Assembly: GCA_002427885.1 (NCBI GenBank)
Contig: DIZI01000034.1
Coordinates: 1 to 64,000, forward strand
Direction of reading: 5' to 3'
DNA from: Paludibacter sp. UBA6032
Lineage (GTDB): Bacteria; Bacteroidota; Bacteroidia; Bacteroidales; Paludibacteraceae
DNA length: 64,000 bases
The translations under genes were made by a program, and so were the position numbers. Position 1 is the stretch's first letter; each line of letters begins with the position of its first letter. This document shows positions 1 to 8,717 of the stretch, piece after piece. The notes beneath the pieces are model-generated. The model saw only the letters and a program-made list of their open reading frames with translations, made no database searches and was not told the origin of the DNA.

Positions 1-5
1 GGGTG

Positions 6-13
6 CAAAAGTA
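6..13 (-). promoter_or_regulatory. Putative -7 box for a gene left of the window
   Basis: The minus strand reads TACTTTTG followed by CACCC, which fits the Bacteroidota primary sigma factor -7 consensus TAnnTTTG. The gene it would drive lies outside the window, so this rests on the motif and its position only. Confidence 0.4.
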
Positions 14-452
14 GTCGCTTTTACATTACAAACCAAATCTTTTTTGAACTTATTTATGCTTTAAAACATAATCTCATCCTAAAACACTGAAAACAAATTA
101 CTTTTAACCGAAAATAAATTGAAAAACTTATTGAATCAGTCGAATTTTAAATAAAATGAGGATGGGTGTCGGGAAAAATTGGTGAATTATCACCGCCAAG
201 CATCGAGGTATGCTTGCAAAAGAGTGTCAAAGTAGATATACAATTCAAAACTTACTATCACTAAATTTTATTTCTATCAAACCTATTAAAGAATTTTAAT
301 TGGAACGCTGATTTTTTGAAGGAATAAAATCCAGAAAGAATGCTGATTTATCATTCATCATTTGATTATCCTATAACATTTATATTTTCAATTTCATTGG
401 TATTAAAATTCCCGGAACGTTCATTTCACTGCTTTTTCTTCAAAAAAACTTG

Positions 453-460
453 TATCTTTG
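453..460 (+). promoter_or_regulatory. Putative rpoN promoter -7 box
   Basis: TATCTTTG matches the Bacteroidota -7 consensus TAnnTTTG exactly and lies 36 bases before the rpoN start codon. The upstream -33 element is only a weak T-rich run near 432-438. This is a motif-based call. Confidence 0.5.
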
Positions 461-496
461 CAGTCAGGTGGTGAATTATAGCCAAACGTTTCGTTT

Positions 497-1951
497 ATGT
501 TAAAGCAGCAACTACAACAAAAGTTACAACAAAAACTTTCGCCGGCACAAATCCAGGTGATAAAGATGCTAGAAGTTCCGACTTTGGAGTTGGAAGAACG
601 CATTCGTCAGGAACTGGAAGAAAATCCGGCACTGGAAGAAGGTGCCGAAACGGATAAAGAAAATAACGAAAGGGAAGATGATTTAAGTAATGAGGATGGA
701 GGGAATAATGACGATGTTGACTTTGAGGAATATATGGCTGATGACGACATCCCCGATTACAAATTAAAAGCCAACAATACTTCTAAAGACGATAAGCACG
801 AAGATATTCCGTTTTCTATCGGTATGACATTTCATGAATTTCTGATAGATCAGGTTGGTTTATTGAAATTATCGGATAAAGACCGGTTACTTATAGAATA
901 TGTTATCGGTAATATTGACGACGAAGGATATTTACGCAGGACTCCCGAGGCCATGGTTGATGACATTGTTTTTCAGGCTGGGATACAAACGACCGATGAG
1001 GAAATGAACCGGATAATAAAAGAAGTCCAGTTATTAGATCCTGCCGGGGTTGGAGCTTTTAATTTACAGGAATGTTTGAAACTTCAACTGGAACGAAAAA
1101 AACCGACTGTTGAAACGACTTTGGCTCTCCGCATAATTATAGAATACTTTGACGAATTTTCAAAAAAACACTTCGATAAAATTCTGCGTGGACTGGATAT
1201 GAATGATGCCTTATTGAAAAAGGTAATGAATGAGATTGTCCATTTGAATCCAAAACCGGGGAATGCCTGGGGCGGCAATATTCTCGAAAAAACGATGTCC
1301 ACCATTGTCCCTGATTTTATTCTGGAGAATGATGAAAATCATTTGACCGTGCATCTTAACAATAGTAATATACCTGAGCTCAGAGTAAATACTACTTATA
1401 ACGACATGTTTCAGGATTTTGCCGGAAACAAACAAAATCAAAACCGGGAAATGAAAGACGCAGTTATGTTTGTTAAACAAAAGATTGACTCTGCGCGTTG
1501 GTTTATAGATGCCATCAAACAACGGCAACAAACTTTACTTACAACAATGACGAGTATTGTTGAGTTTCAAAAAGCATTTTTTATTGAAGGAGACGATACT
1601 TATTTGAAACCCATGATATTAAAAGATATTGCCGACCGCACCGGATATGACATTTCAACTATTTCGCGGGTTAGTAACAGCAAATATATCCAAACGGAAT
1701 TTGGCATTTTCCCCGTGAAGTATTTCTTTTCGGAATCCATGACCAACGATATGGGTGAAGAAGTTTCAACTCGTGAAATCAAGCAGATTTTACTTGAATG
1801 TGTTGATAATGAAGACAAAAACAAACCGATTAATGACGATGCACTAGCCGATGTACTTAAAACCAAAGGATATATTATCGCCCGCCGTACTGTTGCAAAA
1901 TATCGCGAACAATTAAATATTCCTGTTGCCCGAATGCGAAAAGAAATTTAA
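497..1951 (+). CDS. rpoN: RNA polymerase sigma-54 factor
   Basis: Encodes the alternative sigma factor that directs RNA polymerase to -24/-12 promoters and needs AAA+ activators to melt DNA. The 484-aa length is usual for the family. The N-terminal activator-interacting region is glutamine-rich (LKQQLQQKLQQKLSPAQ) and followed by a leucine-rich helix (VIKMLEVPTLELEERI). An acidic linker covers about residues 45-100, the core-binding domain follows with LNPKPGNAWGG, a helix-turn-helix lies around KDIADRTGYDISTISRV, and the diagnostic RpoN box ARRTVAKYRE is at 462-471 near the C-terminus. The ATG at 497 gives the full glutamine-rich start. It is followed after 83 bases by a membrane protein gene, with a short hairpin between. 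No sigma-54 activator is visible in the window. Identification is secure. Confidence 0.97.
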   Translation: MLKQQLQQKLQQKLSPAQIQVIKMLEVPTLELEERIRQELEENPALEEGAETDKENNEREDDLSNEDGGNNDDVDFEEYMADDDIPDYKLKANNTSKDDKHEDIPFSIGMTFHEFLIDQVGLLKLSDKDRLLIEYVIGNIDDEGYLRRTPEAMVDDIVFQAGIQTTDEEMNRIIKEVQLLDPAGVGAFNLQECLKLQLERKKPTVETTLALRIIIEYFDEFSKKHFDKILRGLDMNDALLKKVMNEIVHLNPKPGNAWGGNILEKTMSTIVPDFILENDENHLTVHLNNSNIPELRVNTTYNDMFQDFAGNKQNQNREMKDAVMFVKQKIDSARWFIDAIKQRQQTLLTTMTSIVEFQKAFFIEGDDTYLKPMILKDIADRTGYDISTISRVSNSKYIQTEFGIFPVKYFFSESMTNDMGEEVSTREIKQILLECVDNEDKNKPINDDALADVLKTKGYIIARRTVAKYREQLNIPVARMRKEI

Positions 1952-1973
1952 AAAATAACAAAGCCCTCTTCAA

Positions 1974-1990
1974 TTCCCCCGAAGGGGGAA
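1974..1990. repeat. Short G/C palindrome between rpoN and the PAP2-like gene
   Basis: A perfect 7-bp stem (TTCCCCC/GGGGGAA) with a GAA loop, followed by a second partial copy (CTCTTCAATCGAAGGGGATGGGGGA). It is unusually G/C-rich for this genome and resembles the dispersed CCCCTNAAGGGG-type elements at 33382-33393 and 33452-33463. It may act as a weak terminator, but no T-run follows. Confidence 0.5.
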
Positions 1991-2034
1991 AGACTCTCTT
2001 CAATCGAAGGGGATGGGGGAGACTAATTACATAA

Positions 2035-2643
2035 ATGAAAACATTCTATAAAATAATTTCTCTCGTTTTTCAACCGCTTCTAATGCCTACATACGCAATT
2101 ATGTTGCTAATGAATATGGATGTGTATACAACACTTCCATTACTTTGGCGTTGGATAACCATTGTAGGTACATTTATTTTTACAGGGATACTTCCTGCAA
2201 TACCAATTTTCTTAATGATTAAAAAAGGTGATGTGAATGATATATTTATTTCAAAGCGCGAAGAACGGACAATGCCCTATCTTTTTTCATTTATGGCTTA
2301 TGTTTTTTGGGTTTTATTCTTATCGAGAACATTGATCTTTCTCCCAAATTTTGTTGTAGCCATGGGCATTGGTTCTGTTGTTTCTATTTTTATTATTGTA
2401 TTAATAAATCTGAAATGGAAAATCAGTGCACATTTATCCGGAATAGGCGGTTTAACGGGATCTATTTTCGGAGTCTGTTATCGGTTGGCTCTTAATCCTG
2501 TTTGGCTATTCGTCCTTGTTTTATTTATTTCTGCCTTAGTAGGATTATCGCGTATTGAACTTAAAGCACATACACCCAGTCAGGCTCTGACAGGTTTTGC
2601 TATTGGATTTTTAATGATATTTTTACCCTGTATTATCTTTTAA
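2035..2643 (+). CDS. PAP2-like integral membrane protein
   Basis: A 202-aa protein that is almost entirely hydrophobic, with about six membrane helices. Three short motifs resemble the type 2 phosphatidic acid phosphatase (PAP2) signature: KREERTMPY in the first third (like KxxxxxxRP), KISAHLSG in the middle (like PSGH) and SRIELKAHTPSQ near the end (like SRxxxxxHxxxD). The arginine and histidines are kept, but the first motif is loose and the final Asp is Gln, so phosphatase activity is not assured. Family knowledge would place it in the inner membrane acting on lipid phosphates. The ATG at 2035 follows a G/C-rich repeat, and prfB begins 21 bases after the stop. It could be a non-catalytic relative. 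Confidence 0.6.
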   Translation: MKTFYKIISLVFQPLLMPTYAIMLLMNMDVYTTLPLLWRWITIVGTFIFTGILPAIPIFLMIKKGDVNDIFISKREERTMPYLFSFMAYVFWVLFLSRTLIFLPNFVVAMGIGSVVSIFIIVLINLKWKISAHLSGIGGLTGSIFGVCYRLALNPVWLFVLVLFISALVGLSRIELKAHTPSQALTGFAIGFLMIFLPCIIF

Positions 2644-2664
2644 CAAAAACAAATAAACTAAAAA

Positions 2665-3772
2665 ATGATAACAATAGACCAACTGAAAGATGTGTTGGAG
2701 CGCGAGGATGCACTGAGGAGGTACCTTTGACGTCGATACGAAGCTTATACAAATAGAAGAAGAAGATTTGCGCACCCAGGTTCCCAATTTTTGGGACGAT
2801 GCCAAAGCAGCTGAAGCGCAAATGCGCAAAGTAAAAGAACTGAAAAATTGGGTAGCCGGCTACAACGAAGTAAAAAATGCAGCTGACGAACTTCAATTGA
2901 CTTTCGATTTCTACAAAGAGGAAGTTTCAACCGAAGAGGAAGTAGACGAGGCCTATCGACATGCGATTGAACTGGTGGAAACTCTGGAATTGAAAAATAT
3001 GCTTTCGCACGAAGAAGATAGACTGGGAGCAGTTATCAAAATTGTGGGTGGTGCCGGTGGTACCGAAGCACAAGACTGGGCATCGATGCTTTTCCGTATG
3101 TACCAACGTTGGTGCGAACGTCAGGGTTATAAGTGTGAAATTACGAATCTACAAGATGGAGAAGAAGCTGGCATTAAAACCGTTACCATGCAGATTGAAG
3201 GTGAAATGGCTTATGGATATTTGAAAAGCGAAAACGGTGTTCATCGCCTGGTTCGTGTTTCACCATTCAATGCTCAGGGCAAACGAATGACTTCCTTTTG
3301 TTCGGTATATGTAATCCCATTGGTTGATGATACTATCGAGATAGAACTAAATCCGGCCAATCTGACTTGGGATACTTTCCGTTCGAGTGGTGCAGGCGGA
3401 CAAAATGTAAATAAGGTGGAAACGGGTGTTAGGTGTCACTATAAATTCAAAAACCCTGTTACTGAATTAATGGACGAAATAGTAATTGAAAATACTGAAA
3501 GTCGCTCCCAATTTGGTAATAAAGATAACGCCATAAAGTTACTTAAATCGCAACTGTATGAATTGGAACTAGAGAAACGCCGTGTGGAAACAGCTAAAGT
3601 GGAAGCCGGGAAAAAGAAAATTGAGTGGGGATCTCAGATTCGCAGTTATGTTTTCGATGACAGACGGGTAAAAGATCACCGGACTAATTACCAGACTTCG
3701 AATGTACAGGCTGTTATGGATGGTGATATTGATGCTTTTATAAAAGCATATTTAATGGAATTTCCCGATTAA
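2665..3772 (+). CDS. prfB: Peptide chain release factor 2, with programmed +1 frameshift
   Basis: Releases finished peptides at UGA and UAA. The gene is in two frames. Codons from ATG 2665 read 21 residues (MITIDQLKDVLEREDALRRYL) to an in-frame TGA at 2728-2730. A +1 slip at CTT (2725-2727) continues at GAC 2729 to the stop at 3772, giving 368 aa, close to E. coli RF2. The slip site has all classical parts: an internal Shine-Dalgarno AGGAGG (2716-2721), a three-base spacer, the slippery CTT, and TGA followed by C. The protein has the SPF stop-recognition tripeptide near residue 199 and the catalytic GGQ near 244. Low RF2 lets the ribosome pause at UGA and shift, so the gene controls itself. 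Annotation from an internal start near 2768 would lose the N-terminus. It is not a pseudogene. Confidence 0.97.
2716..2731 (+). promoter_or_regulatory. prfB programmed frameshift site
   Basis: AGGAGG, TAC, CTT, TGA, C in order: an internal anti-Shine-Dalgarno pairing site, spacer, slippery codon, weak stop context. This matches the known bacterial RF2 recoding signal. It is notable because most genes here lack Shine-Dalgarno sequences, so this one is kept for recoding. Confidence 0.95.
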
Positions 3773-3792
3773 AATAACACTGTAACTTAAAT

Positions 3793-3839
3793 ATAGCATA
3801 TTTATACTTAATAATTTGAGTAGAATATGCTATTTTTTT
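3793..3839. terminator. Terminator after prfB
   Basis: A perfect 9-bp stem (TAGCATATT at 3794-3802, AATATGCTA at 3824-3832), extendable by one A-T pair, with a 21-base loop, followed by a run of seven T. It is AT-rich but has intrinsic terminator form and sits right after prfB. Confidence 0.7.
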
Positions 3840-3876
3840 ATCTTTACCGTTCTAATTTTTGAAAATAAAAATTCCA

Positions 3877-4998
3877 ATGAAAAAATATATTCTATTTTTA
3901 GCCCTTCTTATGCATATTGACATTGGTTTTAGTGCCGATTATTCTAAAATTGACAAACAATCCGGCACGGTTCCTGCCAATATGAAAACAGCCGGTGCCA
4001 TTGCACATTACTTAACTCAGAACCTCACATCACCTCAAGATAAAACGCGTGCCATTTATTATTGGATCTCACATAATATCCGGTATGATTTGAGTATGTT
4101 GAATTCGCATAAGACTTATATCAATACACAGGAAATTGTCGATGAGGTTCTTCAAAGAAGACAGGGTGTTTGCCAGAATTATGCAGAACTTTTTAATGCT
4201 TGTTGCCAATCGGTTGGTATTAAATCATTTGTAATTTCGGGATATACCGATCAAAAAGAAACGTTAGCCAATTACGGTCATGCATGGAATGCCGTTTTAA
4301 TAGACAATAAGTTTTACGAAGTTGATGTAACCTGGGCTGCCGGTCATTTGGAAAAAGGCAAATATAAACACGAGTTTAACGACCAGTATTATCTTATTTC
4401 ACCCGTTGAATTTATTAAAACACATATGCCTTTTGATCCTATCTGGCAATTCTCCACAAATCCAATCACAAATAAAGAATTTGAAAAAAGAGATTTTTCC
4501 AAGTTAAAGACGACATCCGATTTCAATTATATGGATTCAATTAAACTTCTTTCGGGATTAAATCCCTTAGAAAGAGCTATCCGTGAAAATCTCCGGATTA
4601 AACAAAATGGTGTTACAAATGCACTTATACGAAATCAGATTGCCTATAATCAACAAATCATTATAAATGAAAAAATTAATTTGGCTGTCAGCTTGTTTAA
4701 CAAAGGTGTGACTAATTATAACAATTATGTTCGATTGAAAATCAGGAAGTTTCACAACACCAGAATGCCCGATGATCAAATATTGGAAATGCTGGCTTCT
4801 GCAAGACGGGAAGTTGAATCAGCAGAGAATATTTTGAATTTTCTGAATTCCGATAAACCCGAACTAAACAGAATAATTCGTAATATGCAAGCATCAATTG
4901 GAAAAATCAAAAAGGACATTCAAAAGGAAGATGTTTTTATGGAAAAATACATCAAAACATCAAAACCGTTTAGAATGTTTTTATTTTTAACTGCCTGA
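3877..4998 (+). CDS. Secreted transglutaminase-like domain protein
   Basis: A 373-aa protein with an N-terminal signal peptide (KKYILFLALLMHIDIGFSA). The core is a transglutaminase/protease-like fold with a full Cys-His-Asp triad: Cys99 in GVCQNYAELF, His135 in YGHAWNAV and Asp150 in YEVDVTWA. Bacterial members of this superfamily are often peptidases or cross-link modifying enzymes, and the substrate is unknown. The C-terminal 170 residues are helical and charged with no recognised domain. I chose the ATG at 3877 over a TTG six codons upstream because it places the signal peptide at the very start. A terminator separates it from prfB. A lipobox is not seen, so it is likely periplasmic or secreted. 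Confidence 0.75.
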   Translation: MKKYILFLALLMHIDIGFSADYSKIDKQSGTVPANMKTAGAIAHYLTQNLTSPQDKTRAIYYWISHNIRYDLSMLNSHKTYINTQEIVDEVLQRRQGVCQNYAELFNACCQSVGIKSFVISGYTDQKETLANYGHAWNAVLIDNKFYEVDVTWAAGHLEKGKYKHEFNDQYYLISPVEFIKTHMPFDPIWQFSTNPITNKEFEKRDFSKLKTTSDFNYMDSIKLLSGLNPLERAIRENLRIKQNGVTNALIRNQIAYNQQIIINEKINLAVSLFNKGVTNYNNYVRLKIRKFHNTRMPDDQILEMLASARREVESAENILNFLNSDKPELNRIIRNMQASIGKIKKDIQKEDVFMEKYIKTSKPFRMFLFLTA

Positions 4999-5108
4999 TA
5001 ATAATTAAACTTAAAATAAAAAATAATTTGTGTAATCATTACAACTTTTAAAAATTTCATCCGTTATAAAGCCATAAAACATGTAGAATCCAAATTGATT
5101 TTGATATT

Positions 5109-5639
5109 ATGCTAACGAAAAAAATATATTTACCTATTTCTTTTATGATTATTATTTTGTTTTTAATGAGTTGTACTGCTACAAATCCGCCTGTTGACTC
5201 AAGTAAAACAACACCCGGAAATTTATCAGTCAGCACACTCACCAGCTCTGCCGGAGGTCCTTATTCCCCGCGGAATGTGTTGGCAATCTGGGTAGAAACC
5301 AGTTCTGGAAAATTTGTGAAAACACTCTTGGTTTATGCTGCCGAGCGAAAACCTGACCTGACAAATTTTATGTCAAATTCAGCGGGAAACGCGACAGATG
5401 CTATAACGGGTGCAACACTTTCGAGTCATGCAACACGTACTTGTACCTGGAATGGAAAAGATACTGCCGGAAACTTAGTCGCTAATGGGAATTATAAACT
5501 TTGCATTGAACTGTCTGACACTAATGGAACCGGAACTTTTAAATCGGTTAGTTTTGCCAAAGATACAATTGCTACGAGTCAAACTCCCGGTAATATGTCG
5601 TGTTTTTCTAATATTTCAATCAAATGGACACCAAATTAA
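5109..5639 (+). CDS. Small lipoprotein with DUF2271-like domain
   Basis: A 176-aa protein with a lipoprotein signal (hydrophobic helix ending LFLMSC, Cys22). The rest resembles the DUF2271 (COG3656) family, judged from the order of NVLAIWVETSSGKFVKTL, then TDAITGAT, then a histidine and WNGKDTAGNLVANGNYKLCI. These proteins are periplasmic or surface-exposed and often act near redox or flavin-linked systems, but no function is proved. The same domain forms the C-terminus of the next gene, 52 bases downstream, so the pair probably forms an operon and may be the result of a domain duplication. Confidence 0.65.
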   Translation: MLTKKIYLPISFMIIILFLMSCTATNPPVDSSKTTPGNLSVSTLTSSAGGPYSPRNVLAIWVETSSGKFVKTLLVYAAERKPDLTNFMSNSAGNATDAITGATLSSHATRTCTWNGKDTAGNLVANGNYKLCIELSDTNGTGTFKSVSFAKDTIATSQTPGNMSCFSNISIKWTPN

Positions 5640-5691
5640 AATCTATTCTTAATTAAATATCAATATAAAATATTTACTCTTAATATAAAAT

Positions 5692-8577
5692 ATGAAGAAG
5701 TTCCGGATATATTTTCTAATGTTTACAATTAGCTATTTAGTGTTTCTAAACAGTTGTGTCAATACCAGTGTAGCTTTGGTAAAAACTGCAGATGTAAGTA
5801 ACATAGCTGCCACAACGGCTACTTCAGGCGGTGAAGTCTTATGGGATGGGAATGCGAAAATTACTTCGAGGGGAATTTGTTGGAGTACATCGGAATATCC
5901 AAAGATTAATGATAACAAAGCTATCATTACTGGGGATTCGGCTGTTTTTACAATGAAAATTAACGGACTTGTCAAGAATACGACTTATTATGTTCGGGCT
6001 TTTGCAATTAATAGTGAAGGTCCCTCATATGGTGAAGAAAAAACATTTACAACTTTTGAACCCACGGTACCATCATTAACTACGTCAGCAGCAACCAATA
6101 TAACGCAAACAACGGCTACTTTAGGTGGTGAAGTTACTGCAGATGGAGGATCAGCTGTTACCGAACGTGGCATTTGTTGGAATACAACCGTTGGACCAAC
6201 TGTAAGTACAAACAAAATAGTCAGCGGAAACGGAACGGGAAGTTTCACAACCGATATAAGTTCATTGGTATTAGGGAAAACATATTATGTTCGTGCTTAT
6301 GCAATGAATGCTGTCGGAACAGCTTATGGCAATGAAATAACATTTACCACCGTTCTTCCAACACTCCCGGTACTCACAACAATTGATGCAACGAATATTA
6401 CTCAAACTTCTGCAACATTGGGTGGTTATGTAATAGCTGATGGAGGTATGGTCGTAACTGAAAGAGGAATATGTTGGAGTACTTCCACTTCACCAACAAC
6501 TAACAATAATAAAGTTTCTAACGGAACAGGAATTGGAAGTTTTTCTTGTGATTTAAGTTCATTAACTTCCAGCACGACTTATCATGCTAGATCTTATGCT
6601 ATTAATTTGTTGGGGACTTCGTATGGAAATGAAGTAACATTTTCTACACAACAAGCGTCACTACCTGTAATTACAACAACTGCTGCAACAAATATAACAC
6701 TGACAGGAGCTACATTAGGTGGAAATATAAGCTCAGATGGAGGAAGTGTTATAACCGAACGTGGGGTATGTTGGAATACTTCAACTTTACCAACTACAAA
6801 CAATACAAAAATTGCAAACGGAAGCGGAACAGGTTCATTTTCTTGTACCTTAAGTTCACTTACTATTGGAACGACTTACTATGCAAGAGCTTATGTTATA
6901 AACTCACTGGGTACAACATATGGAAATGAAGTTACTTTTACAACTCAACAACCGTCACTTCCGGTTCTTACAACAATTGATGCAACCAATTTAACGCTGA
7001 CTGGAGCTACATTGGGAGGAAATGTAACTTCAGATGGAGGAACGATAGTAACCGAACGCGGAATATGTTGGAATACTTCAACTTTACCTACTATAAATAA
7101 TAATAAGATTGCAAATGGTACTGGTATTGGTAGTTTTTCATGTGATTTAACAGCTCTAATTACTGGTACAACCTATCATGCACGTGCTTATGCTACAAAT
7201 TTATTAGGTACGTCTTATGGAAATGAAGTAATTTTTGTTACCGGACAAACAACTTTTGCAATCTTAACTACTGTAGGTGCTACTGCAATAACACAAACTT
7301 CAGCTACTTTGGGTGGCTCTATTTCGTCAAATGGAGGTTCTACAGTTACTGAACGTGGAGTTTGCTGGAATACATCTTCAAATCCAACAACCGGCAATTC
7401 AAAAATTACGAATGGAACCGGAAGTGGCAGTTTTAGTTGCAATTTAATTTCGCTATCGCTCGGAACTACCTATTATGCACGTGCTTATGCTATAAACTCA
7501 GTCGGGACAGCATATGGAAACGAAGTGACATTTTCCACTTTACAACCAACATTAGCAACAATTTCAACAACAGCTGCAAGTGCTATAACGCAAACAACAG
7601 CTGTCTCAGGAGGGAATATCACTTCCGATGGGGGTTCTTCGGTTACTGACAGAGGCTTATGCTGGAGCACATCAACTGGTCCGACAATCAATAATTCAAT
7701 GATTTCAAGCGGAACAGGAAGTGGCAACTTCATTGGTAATTTAAGTTCATTATCGAACGGAACTACATATTATATTCGTGCTTATGCCACAAATTCTGCC
7801 GGAACTGCTTATGGTAACGAAATTACATTCACAACTTTATCAGCTACAACATTAGCAACCATTTCTACCACTGCAGCAAATGCAATTACACAAACAACAG
7901 CTGTTTTAGGCGGGAATATTACGTCGGATGGTGGTGCTTCGGTTACTGATAGAGGTGTATGTTGGAGTACAACAACCGGACCTACAATCAATAATTCTAA
8001 AATTTCAAGTAGTATGGGAATGGGCAGTTATACCTGCTCGTTAAGCTCATTAACTGCCGGAACAAATTATTTTGCAAGGGCTTACGCAACAAATGCTGCC
8101 GGTACAGCTTATGGAAACGAAGTAACATTTACGACAACGGCTGTTCCTTCAAATACATCCGGTACACTTACAATATCGACATTGACCAGTGCAGCTGGTG
8201 GTGGATATAAACCCAAAAATATTGTCGCTATCTGGATCAGAACAAGTTCAGGAACTTTTGTAAAATCATTATTAGTTTTAGCTGCCACCCGAAAAAATGA
8301 TTTAACTACCTGGTATTCAAATTCAGCCACAAACGTAACGGATGCAACCACAGGAGCCACACAATCAAGTCATGCCGTTCGAACAGCTACATGGAATGCT
8401 ACAAACACAAGTAAAGTTTTAGTTCCCAACGGCGATTATAAAGTTTGTATGGAATTGGCTGATGGAAGTAGAAATTATCATGAATTTACATTTACAAAGG
8501 GTCCGACAGCTGTGACTTTATCACCTACCGCTGTAACCAGTTTCGCCAATATCTCCATTGTGTGGACACCACAATAA
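5692..8577 (+). CDS. Lipoprotein with eight fibronectin-like repeats and C-terminal DUF2271-like domain
   Basis: A 961-aa lipoprotein (Cys22 after a hydrophobic helix). About residues 25-815 consist of eight tandem units of roughly 95-100 aa, each with a pattern like ITQTTATLGGxxxxDGG, then TERGICWNTS, then GSFSCDLSSL, then TTYYxRAYAxNxxGTxYGNEVTFTT. This looks like a fibronectin type III-like beta sandwich specialised in Bacteroidota. Units 2-8 are more alike than unit 1, suggesting recent expansion. The last 140 residues repeat the domain of the upstream lipoprotein (NIVAIWIRTSSGTFVKSLL, TDATTGAT, PNGDYKVCMELA). It probably forms a stalk that holds the terminal domain away from the outer membrane. 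No catalytic site was recognised. A strong terminator follows. Confidence 0.7.
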   Translation: MKKFRIYFLMFTISYLVFLNSCVNTSVALVKTADVSNIAATTATSGGEVLWDGNAKITSRGICWSTSEYPKINDNKAIITGDSAVFTMKINGLVKNTTYYVRAFAINSEGPSYGEEKTFTTFEPTVPSLTTSAATNITQTTATLGGEVTADGGSAVTERGICWNTTVGPTVSTNKIVSGNGTGSFTTDISSLVLGKTYYVRAYAMNAVGTAYGNEITFTTVLPTLPVLTTIDATNITQTSATLGGYVIADGGMVVTERGICWSTSTSPTTNNNKVSNGTGIGSFSCDLSSLTSSTTYHARSYAINLLGTSYGNEVTFSTQQASLPVITTTAATNITLTGATLGGNISSDGGSVITERGVCWNTSTLPTTNNTKIANGSGTGSFSCTLSSLTIGTTYYARAYVINSLGTTYGNEVTFTTQQPSLPVLTTIDATNLTLTGATLGGNVTSDGGTIVTERGICWNTSTLPTINNNKIANGTGIGSFSCDLTALITGTTYHARAYATNLLGTSYGNEVIFVTGQTTFAILTTVGATAITQTSATLGGSISSNGGSTVTERGVCWNTSSNPTTGNSKITNGTGSGSFSCNLISLSLGTTYYARAYAINSVGTAYGNEVTFSTLQPTLATISTTAASAITQTTAVSGGNITSDGGSSVTDRGLCWSTSTGPTINNSMISSGTGSGNFIGNLSSLSNGTTYYIRAYATNSAGTAYGNEITFTTLSATTLATISTTAANAITQTTAVLGGNITSDGGASVTDRGVCWSTTTGPTINNSKISSSMGMGSYTCSLSSLTAGTNYFARAYATNAAGTAYGNEVTFTTTAVPSNTSGTLTISTLTSAAGGGYKPKNIVAIWIRTSSGTFVKSLLVLAATRKNDLTTWYSNSATNVTDATTGATQSSHAVRTATWNATNTSKVLVPNGDYKVCMELADGSRNYHEFTFTKGPTAVTLSPTAVTSFANISIVWTPQ

Positions 8578-8611
8578 TAAAATTGATTTAATAATTCTTC
8601 ATTGAAAATTC

Positions 8612-8650
8612 ACACCCATACATATTTAGAAATTGTATGGGTGTTTTTTT
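8612..8650 (+). terminator. Intrinsic terminator after the repeat lipoprotein
   Basis: A perfect 11-bp stem (ACACCCATACA at 8612-8622 with TGTATGGGTGT at 8634-8644), 11-base loop, then a run of T to 8650. A canonical rho-independent terminator. Confidence 0.85.
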
Positions 8651-8655
8651 CAACA

Positions 8656-8690
8656 TTTGAGGAAAGTTATCCGTTAATTGTTTAAATTTG
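8656..8690 (+). promoter_or_regulatory. Putative promoter of the GNAT-ovoA unit
   Basis: TTTG at 8656-8659 and TAAATTTG at 8683-8690, spaced 23 bases, resemble the Bacteroidota -33/-7 promoter (TTTG / TAnnTTTG). It lies just after the terminator and 28 bases before the ATG at 8718. Confidence 0.5.
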
Positions 8691-8717
8691 CAGCAATCTT
8701 ACTTTTCAAATCAGCAA

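Larger units (their letters stand above)
1..496. other. Intergenic region upstream of rpoN
   Basis: No convincing gene is seen in these 496 bases. The left edge carries a minus-strand TAnnTTTG box that would serve a gene outside the window, and the right edge carries the likely rpoN promoter box. Between them lie two small adjacent hairpins: GGTGA/TCACC at 181-194 and a perfect 7-bp stem, CAAGCAT/ATGCTTG, at 197-216. The rest is AT-rich with no recognisable RNA gene. Confidence 0.6.

Noticed and set aside
181..216. Two small hairpins upstream of rpoN as a structured RNA
   Set aside because: The stems are only 5 and 7 bp, no known riboswitch fold is seen, and they lie far from the rpoN promoter box.
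2665..3772. prfB as a frameshifted pseudogene or sequencing error
   Set aside because: The full recoding signal (AGGAGG, spacer, CTT, TGA, C) is present and the rest of the protein has SPF and GGQ motifs, so the frameshift is programmed.
5760..8140. Tandem repeats as a CRISPR or non-coding repeat array
   Set aside because: The repeats are about 285-300 bases, in frame and encode conserved beta-sandwich units; there are no short identical repeats with unique spacers.
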